Origin: Microbacterium oxydans
GTDB taxonomy: Bacteria; Actinomycetota; Actinomycetes; Actinomycetales; Microbacteriaceae
Reading direction: 5' to 3'
Assembly (NCBI RefSeq): GCF_006540085.1
Contig: NZ_BJOG01000009.1
Span: 62,001-126,000 of the forward strand
Length of the DNA: 64,000 nucleotides
In this document: positions 59,118 through 64,000 of the stretch, piece after piece
How positions within the stretch are numbered: the stretch's first letter is position 1
Layout: each line of letters opens with the position of its first letter
The notes under the pieces: model-generated
Database searches by the model: none
What the model saw: only the letters and a program-made list of their open reading frames with translations
Told to the model about the DNA's origin: nothing
Made by a program: the position numbers and the translations under genes

Positions 59118-60041
59118 GTGCTATCGACGCGCGACGGCCTGTGGTGGGGGCTCCTGGGCGTTCTCGCCTTCTCCTTCACCCTCCCGTTCACGCGCATCGC
59201 GATCGGCGGGCTCACGCCGCTCTTCATCGGATCCGGCCGCGCGGTCATCGCCGCCCTCCTCGCCGGGATCGCCCTGGCCGCGACCCGCCAGCGGACACCG
59301 ACCGGACGGCAATGGGCACGCCTCGCGATCGTCGCCGGCGGAGTGGTGGCCGGGTTCCCCCTGCTCACCTCCTTCGCGATGACCACGACCCCCGCCAGCC
59401 ACGGCGCCGTCGTGATCGGCCTGCTTCCCGCCGCGACCGCGGTCGCCGTGGTGCTCCGCACCGGGGAACGCCCCGCCCGATCCTTCTGGGTGTTCGCGCT
59501 CCTCGGCGCCGTCGCCGCGGTCGCCTTCGCCGCACTGCAGAACGGCGGGCTCGGCTCCCTCACCGGAGCAGACCTGCTGCTGTTCGGTGCCGTCGTCGCC
59601 GCGGCGATCGGATACGCGGAGGGAGGACTGCTCGCCCGCGAGCTCGGCTCCTGGCAGACCATCTCCTGGGCGTTGATCGTCGCTGCTCCGCTGATGGCCG
59701 TGCTGACCGTGGTGGCAGCGGTCCAGCAGCCTCCTGCAGCGACCCCCGTGCAGTGGCTGGCGTTCACGTACCTTGCTGCGGTGAGCATGTTCCTCGGCTT
59801 CTTCGCCTGGTACCGCGGTCTCGCGATCGGGCCGATGGCACAGGTGAGCCAGATCCAGCTCGTCCAGCCCGTGATGAGCATCGCCTGGGCTGCACTCCTG
59901 CTGCACGAGCCGATCGGCTGGGCCACCGCGGTCGGCGGATTCACCGTAATCGCGTGCGCCGCGCTCGCGGTGCGCACCCGCCTGATCGGTCACCCGACAA
60001 CCACCCGCCGCACGCCCACGCCCCACACGAAGGAGTCCTGA
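59118..60041 (+). CDS. EamA/DMT-family exporter
   Basis: A 307-residue protein (320 if the ATG at 59079 is used) with ten membrane helices in two EamA repeats. They are visible as GLLGVLAFSFTLPFTRIAIGG at the start, AMTTTPASHGAVVIGLLPAATA, and SQIQLVQPVMSIAWAALLLHE in the second half. Such proteins export amino acids or metabolites. I prefer GTG 59118 because the ATG at 59079 overlaps the divergent MocR start codon and leaves no room for a promoter. It overlaps the next gene as TGATG. Confidence 0.83.
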   Translation: MLSTRDGLWWGLLGVLAFSFTLPFTRIAIGGLTPLFIGSGRAVIAALLAGIALAATRQRTPTGRQWARLAIVAGGVVAGFPLLTSFAMTTTPASHGAVVIGLLPAATAVAVVLRTGERPARSFWVFALLGAVAAVAFAALQNGGLGSLTGADLLLFGAVVAAAIGYAEGGLLARELGSWQTISWALIVAAPLMAVLTVVAAVQQPPAATPVQWLAFTYLAAVSMFLGFFAWYRGLAIGPMAQVSQIQLVQPVMSIAWAALLLHEPIGWATAVGGFTVIACAALAVRTRLIGHPTTTRRTPTPHTKES

Positions 60042-60649
60042 TGCGTCACACACCCCGCTACCTGATGACCGACCCCGTCGAGGTGAAGCGCCTGATCCGC
60101 GGCAACCCCTGGGCGACGTTCGTCTCCCCGACGACCACGGGACTCATCGCCTCGCACTACCCCGCGCTGCTGGTCGAGGACGAGGACGACATCGTGATAG
60201 CGAGCCACTTCGGACGGCCGGATGAGCAACTCCACGAACTCGGTCGGCACGAGATACTCGTGATCATCCAGGGACCGCATGACTACGTGTCGCCGAGCCT
60301 CTACGCGCCCGGCGACCTGGTGCCGACCTGGAACCACGTCACCGCGCACCTCTACGGCATCCCCGAGATCCTCAGCGAGGAGGAGAACTACGCCATGCTC
60401 ACGCGGCTGACCGACCACTTCGAGGACCACCGGGCGCACGGCCGCCACCTGTCGGAAGACGAGGAGGGCACACGACGAGCGGCGAAGGGGACGGTCGGTC
60501 TGCGGATGCGCGTCGCCCGGTTCGACGCCCGCGCCAAACTCAGCCAGAACAAGTCACCTGAGGTGCGAGAGCGCATCACCGCGCAGTTCACCGAGACCAA
60601 CGCGGCCCTCGCAGCCGAGATGCGTCGGGTCGGCGAGGCTCCCCGCTGA
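60041..60649 (+). CDS. PaiB-family FMN-binding protein
   Basis: A 202-residue protein of the PaiB group (FMN-binding split barrel, often called negative transcriptional regulator). The opening RHTPRYLMTDPVEVKRLIRGNPWATFVS and the middle ASHYPALL, SHFGRPDEQ and VTAHLYGIPEI are diagnostic, as is the C-terminal LSQNKSPEVRE. It probably acts as an FMN or heme-utilising enzyme rather than a DNA-binding protein. AAGGAG precedes the ATG; it is co-transcribed with the EamA exporter. Confidence 0.85.
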   Translation: MRHTPRYLMTDPVEVKRLIRGNPWATFVSPTTTGLIASHYPALLVEDEDDIVIASHFGRPDEQLHELGRHEILVIIQGPHDYVSPSLYAPGDLVPTWNHVTAHLYGIPEILSEEENYAMLTRLTDHFEDHRAHGRHLSEDEEGTRRAAKGTVGLRMRVARFDARAKLSQNKSPEVRERITAQFTETNAALAAEMRRVGEAPR

Positions 60650-60722
60650 CCGGGTCGTGACACTAGTCACCCCAGCCGGTGGCACGATGTCGACCCTGAG
60701 CCTGACGCGGCAGGTGAGCGGG

Positions 60723-61901
60723 CTAGCCCGCGACCAGCATCAGCACGAGCACCGCGGCGAGCACGGTCGGGATGGCGGCCACCACGCCCCACAGCATAAA
60801 GCGGCTCCACCGGATCGTCACGCCCAGCGCGACGATCCGGTTGTGCCAGAGCAGCGTCGCGAGCGATGCCCACGGGGTGATGAGCGGGCCGATGTTCACG
60901 CCGATCAGCAGGGCCATCAGGGCGACGGGATCACCGGCGGCAGGCTCGAGCACGAGGTACGCCGGGAGGTTGTTGATCGCATTGGCGCTCACGGCCCCGA
61001 GCGCGGCCAGCCGGAACAGGTCGCCGGGAGAGTCGCCGCTCGCGGTGGGCGAGGTCAGGAAGTCGAGCAGCCCCTGCGCGTGCGCGGCCTCGACCAGCAC
61101 GAACAGCGACGCGGCGAGCGCGATCGCCTGCCACGGGACGAGCGAGAGCCGCAGGGCGCGGCGTCGACGGACGGCGAAGAGCACGATCAACGCGAGAGCC
61201 GCGACCGTGGCCGGGATCCACACGTCGTGGGTGAGCGCGAGCAGCGGCATCAGCACGAGGAGGATGCCGGTGGCGCTCCAGAACAGCGTCGGATCGGCCG
61301 GCCGCCGCGGCACGGGCGTCTCATACGCACCGAAGACCGTGCGCCGATGCAGGACGGTGAGGATCGCGACCGGCACCAGGATCCCCACGAGCGTGGGCGC
61401 CCAGCTCAGCGCGATGAACGCCCCTGGCCCTTCCCCCATGGCGGGCGCGGCGAGCAGGTTCGTGAGGTTCGAGACCGGCAGCGCGAGAGATGCCGTGTTG
61501 GCGAGCCAGACGGTGGCCAGGGCGAACGGCAACGGGGAGACGCCGATGCTCTGCGCCAGCACGACGACCACCGGGGTGACGATCACGGCAGTGGTGTCGA
61601 GCGAGAGGAACACGGTGCTCACCACGGCGAGCACGACCACCAGCGCCCACAGCACCGCGACGCGGCCCCGGCCCCAGCGTGCGAGACGCTGGGAGACGAC
61701 GTCGAACACCGCCGCGTCGCGGGCGAGCTCGGCGACGATCGTGATCGCGACGACGAACCCCAGCACGGGTGCGATCCGTTCGCCGAGCGCACCGGCATCG
61801 GCCCGCGGCAGGAACCCCGTGAGCACGCACACGAGCGCCGCGACCACGAGGGCGGCGACGATCCACGTCCCGGTCCCGATGCGCATCCTTCTGATTCCCA
61901 C
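60723..61901 (-). CDS. SLC13/ArsB-type anion transporter
   Basis: A 392-residue ion-transporter superfamily protein with 10-11 helices in two inverted repeats. AVFDVVSQRLARWGRGR and LSLDTTAVIVTPVVV in the first half, and ANAINNLPAYLVLEPA in the second, are the paired hairpin motifs. It could export arsenite or move dicarboxylate or another anion; no ars genes are adjacent, so arsenite is unproven. I choose GTG 61901 because TATGCT ends 6 bp before it, predicting a leaderless start, five codons upstream of the first ATG. Confidence 0.8.
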   Translation of the reverse strand: MGIRRMRIGTGTWIVAALVVAALVCVLTGFLPRADAGALGERIAPVLGFVVAITIVAELARDAAVFDVVSQRLARWGRGRVAVLWALVVVLAVVSTVFLSLDTTAVIVTPVVVVLAQSIGVSPLPFALATVWLANTASLALPVSNLTNLLAAPAMGEGPGAFIALSWAPTLVGILVPVAILTVLHRRTVFGAYETPVPRRPADPTLFWSATGILLVLMPLLALTHDVWIPATVAALALIVLFAVRRRRALRLSLVPWQAIALAASLFVLVEAAHAQGLLDFLTSPTASGDSPGDLFRLAALGAVSANAINNLPAYLVLEPAAGDPVALMALLIGVNIGPLITPWASLATLLWHNRIVALGVTIRWSRFMLWGVVAAIPTVLAAVLVLMLVAG

Positions 61902-61907
61902 CTCGTG

Positions 61908-61913
61908 AGCATA
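61908..61913 (-). promoter_or_regulatory. -10 element of leaderless SLC13-type gene
   Basis: TATGCT on the minus strand ends 6 bp before GTG 61901 and decides the start of that gene. Confidence 0.5.
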
Positions 61914-62012
61914 GGGCCCAACCGTGAGCAACCCGCATGCATCGGGGCGGAGGGCGTAGGGGAAGCGTGAGGATCGCGGCGATGGGGGCCGTGCGGGAGT
62001 TGTATCGGATCC

Positions 62013-62096
62013 GTGCTCGACATCATCTACATCGCGCTGACTCTCGCGCTGTTCGCCCTCGTCTCCCTGGCGGCCAAGGGGGTGGAGCGACTGTGA
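62013..62096 (+). CDS. 27-residue membrane micro-protein ahead of kdpF
   Basis: GTG 62013 opens a 27-codon frame reading [19 protein letters not shown] then AKGVERL, a single membrane helix with a basic tail. It overlaps kdpF by GTGA, like the coupled genes after it. Its composition is strongly membrane-type. Similar short ORFs ahead of kdpF are, to my recollection, seen in other actinobacteria. It may be an extra small subunit or regulator of the KdpFABC pump. No ribosome site is clear; the GTG at 62013 is the only start in range. Confidence 0.6.
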   Translation: MLDIIYIALTLALFALVSLAAKGVERL

Positions 62097-62182
62097 TCGT
62101 CTTCGAGATCCTCGCGGCCGCCCTCGCGGTCGCCGCCGTCGTCTACCTCGTGGTGGCGCTCGTCGCCCCGGAGAGGTTCTGA
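62093..62182 (+). CDS. kdpF: K+-transporting ATPase small subunit KdpF
   Basis: A 29-residue single-helix protein reading [19 protein letters not shown] and ending VALVAPERF. The YLVxALxxPERF tail is the KdpF hallmark. It stabilises the KdpFABC complex in the membrane. GTG 62093 overlaps the upstream micro-ORF and the stop overlaps kdpA as TGATG. Confidence 0.88.
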   Translation: MIVFEILAAALAVAAVVYLVVALVAPERF

Positions 62183-63861
62183 TGGACGCGACGATCTGGT
62201 TCGGCATCCTGCAGGTGGCGGCCGTCGTGGTCGTGCTCGTGCTCCTCTACCGCCCCCTTGGCGACTACATCGCCCACGTCTACACCTCGGCACGCGACCT
62301 GCGGGTCGAGCGCGGCGTCTACCGGCTGATCGGGGTCGACTCGTCGTCCGAGCAGACCTGGCGCGCCTATGCCCGCAGCGTGCTGGCGTTCTCGGTCGTC
62401 GGGGTTCTCCTCGTCTACGGGCTTCAGCGGCTGCAGGCGTTCCTGCCGCAGTCGCTCGGGCTCCCGGCCGTGCCCGAGGGGCTCTCCTTCAACACCGCCG
62501 CCTCCTTCGTCGCGAACACCAACTGGCAGTCGTACTCCCCCGAGCAGACCATGGGCTACACCGTGCAGCTCGCTGGTCTCACGGTGCAGAACTTCGTCTC
62601 GGCGGCGGTCGGTCTCACCATCGCGATCGCCCTCATACGCGGTCTCGCCCGCCGGGGTTCGACCACGATCGGCAACTTCTGGGTCGATCTGATCCGCGGT
62701 CTCGGCCGCCTCCTCCTCCCGATCGCCCTGATCGGCGCCGTGGCCCTGCTCGCAGGCGGCGTGATCCAGAACTTCGCCGGTTTCACCGACGTCACCACGG
62801 TGTCGGGCGGCACGCAGACCATCCCCGGCGGCCCTGTCGCCTCGCAGGAGGCCATCAAGCTGCTCGGCACGAACGGCGGCGGCTTCTTCAACGCCAACTC
62901 CGCGCACCCGTTCGAGAACCCGACCGGCTTCACGAACCTGCTGCAGGTGCTGCTGATCCTCGTGATCCCGTTCGCACTGCCCCGCACGTTCGGCCGCATG
63001 GTCGGCGATCATCGTCAGGGCTACGCGATCGCCGCGGTCATGGGCACGATCTTCCTCGTCTCGACCTTCGCCCTCTCGGCGCTCGAGCTCGCGGGCCGCG
63101 GTACGGCGCCCGAGCTCGCCGGGGCCGCGATGGAGGGCAAGGAGGTGCGCTTCGGCATCCTGGGTTCGACCCTGTTCGGCAGCGCGAGCACCCTCACCTC
63201 GACGGGCGCCGTCAACTCGATGCACGACTCGTACACGGCACTCGGCGGCATGATGCCGATGCTGAACATGATGCTCGGCGAGGTCGCTCCCGGTGGCGTC
63301 GGCTCGGGCCTGTACGGCATGCTCGTGCTCGCGATCATCGCGGTGTTCGTCGGCGGACTGCTGGTCGGGCGCACCCCGGAGTATCTCGGCAAGCGGATCG
63401 GGCCGCGGGAGATCAAGCTCGCGAGCCTGTACATCCTGGTGACGCCGACCCTGGTGCTGGTCGGCACCGCGATGAGCTTCGCGATTCCCGGTATCAGGGA
63501 GGACGTGGAGTCCACCAGCATCCTGAACCCCGGGGTGCACGGCATGAGCGAGGTGCTCTACGCCTTCACCTCGGCGTCGAACAACAACGGCTCCGCTTTC
63601 GCCGGACTCACCGCGAACACCCCGTGGTTCAACACCGCCCTCGGCATCGCGATGCTGCTCGGCCGGTTCCTGCCGATCGTGCTCGTGCTGGCCCTCGCCG
63701 GCTCGTTCGCGGCGCAGGAGCGCATCCCCGCCACCTCCGGCACCCTGCCGACGCACCGACCCCAGTTCGTCGGTCTGCTCCTCACCGTGACGGTCGTCGT
63801 CACCGCGCTCACCTACTTCCCTGTGCTCGCACTGGGCCCGCTCGCTGAAGGACTCGTCTGA
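62182..63861 (+). CDS. kdpA: K+-transporting ATPase channel-like subunit KdpA
   Basis: A 559-residue potassium-binding subunit with ten helices. The selectivity-loop regions appear as [57 protein letters not shown] and [12 protein letters not shown], each a degenerate K+-channel filter. Its length fits the family. It is coupled to kdpF and is followed by kdpB after 2 bases. The pump is made when potassium is scarce; kdpDE are not in view. Confidence 0.95.
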   Translation: MDATIWFGILQVAAVVVVLVLLYRPLGDYIAHVYTSARDLRVERGVYRLIGVDSSSEQTWRAYARSVLAFSVVGVLLVYGLQRLQAFLPQSLGLPAVPEGLSFNTAASFVANTNWQSYSPEQTMGYTVQLAGLTVQNFVSAAVGLTIAIALIRGLARRGSTTIGNFWVDLIRGLGRLLLPIALIGAVALLAGGVIQNFAGFTDVTTVSGGTQTIPGGPVASQEAIKLLGTNGGGFFNANSAHPFENPTGFTNLLQVLLILVIPFALPRTFGRMVGDHRQGYAIAAVMGTIFLVSTFALSALELAGRGTAPELAGAAMEGKEVRFGILGSTLFGSASTLTSTGAVNSMHDSYTALGGMMPMLNMMLGEVAPGGVGSGLYGMLVLAIIAVFVGGLLVGRTPEYLGKRIGPREIKLASLYILVTPTLVLVGTAMSFAIPGIREDVESTSILNPGVHGMSEVLYAFTSASNNNGSAFAGLTANTPWFNTALGIAMLLGRFLPIVLVLALAGSFAAQERIPATSGTLPTHRPQFVGLLLTVTVVVTALTYFPVLALGPLAEGLV

Positions 63862-63863
63862 CC

Positions 63864-64000
63864 ATGACCCTCATCACCACCCCCGCGGAATCCTCCTCCG
63901 AACAACAGGATGCTGCGGCATCCGCCCCCACCGCACCGCGCTCCTTCGGCTGGTCGCAGCTCGTGCAGGCCCTTCCCGGCGCCGTGCGCAAGCTCAACCC
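63864..64000 (+). CDS. kdpB: K+-transporting ATPase catalytic subunit KdpB, 5' end only
   Basis: The first 45 codons of the P-type ATPase subunit: a Thr/Ser/Ala-rich N-tail, then FGWSQLVQALPGAVRKLNP, where KdpB proteins have their conserved ALP.A.RKL.P segment. The rest lies beyond the window. The call rests mostly on position directly after kdpA. Confidence 0.9.
   Translation, partial: MTLITTPAESSSEQQDAAASAPTAPRSFGWSQLVQALPGAVRKLN

Noticed and set aside
60657..61970. Plus-strand frame opposite the SLC13-type transporter
   Set aside because: Low-complexity Arg/Asp/His/Gln translation, no start signals; antisense to a clear membrane protein.
1..64000. tRNA, rRNA, IS element or phage genes
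   Set aside because: No cloverleaf with a CCA-proximal T-loop, no rRNA segments and no transposase or integrase motifs were seen on either strand.

Overview
The window is a 64 kb piece of a high-GC actinobacterial chromosome, most likely Microbacterium or a close Microbacteriaceae relative. This is inferred from codon use, gene content and many TANNNT promoters placed for leaderless transcripts; no rRNA or other taxonomic marker is present. Genes are densely packed with frequent ATGA/GTGA/TGATG stop-start overlaps. I see no IS element, prophage, CRISPR array, tRNA or rRNA, and no gene-free stretch longer than 300 bases.

Layout: purC 3' end (1-204); vapBC toxin-antitoxin (223-887); uracil permease (990-2318); a 5-oxoproline-type operon read leftward (2392-8571: NRAMP transporter, PxpA, DUF1445, fused PxpB-PxpC, biotin carboxylase-BCCP) with a divergent GntR regulator (8745-9383); a secreted zinc metalloprotease (9619-10437); a TetR/DUF1266/membrane-protein cluster (10507-13221); a cellobiose-type locus (13310-19768: CebR-like LacI, DUF6578, GH1 beta-glucosidase, ABC permeases CebG/CebF and binding protein CebE) whose promoter carries two copies of the CebR operator; apt, purS and purQ (20003-21567); a secreted alpha/alpha-toroid protein, an SDR and a DUF1761 protein (21625-24469); a GH13 alpha-glucosidase with its LacI regulator (24696-27455); a SoxR module (27480-30918: SodA, flavin reductase, FprA, FdxA, with divergent soxR on a canonical SoxR box); a peptide-type ABC importer with a cytoplasmic GH3 glycosidase and TetR regulator (31030-39711); an M20 amidohydrolase and a membrane protein (39841-41652); a nearly complete molybdenum-cofactor and molybdate-uptake island (41703-52985: moaA, modCBA, HTH-TOBE regulator, moeB, moeA, moaC, moaD, moaE, mogA and a membrane-anchored sulfite-oxidase-type enzyme) interrupted by a D-Ala-D-Ala carboxypeptidase; a Cys-rich small protein, a small alarmone synthetase, a VanZ/RDD protein and a KimA/APC-type transporter (53081-57507); a MocR regulator with EamA exporter and PaiB-like protein (57674-60649); an ArsB/SLC13-type transporter; and the start of kdp (62013-64000), including a 27-codon ORF ahead of kdpF.

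The genes form self-contained catabolic modules, each with importer, cytoplasmic hydrolase and local regulator (cellobiose, alpha-glucosides, a second oligosaccharide, oxoproline), plus redox stress and Moco modules.

The most interesting non-coding signal is a set of four intergenic palindromic elements in two sequence families (GAGACCCAY and TGCATGA cores). Both share the same geometry: two direct copies exactly 19 bp apart followed by two inverted copies 19 bp apart. The most interesting gene set is the PxpA/PxpBC/biotin carboxylase operon, which contains all the domains of a urea-carboxylase-like enzyme in split form.
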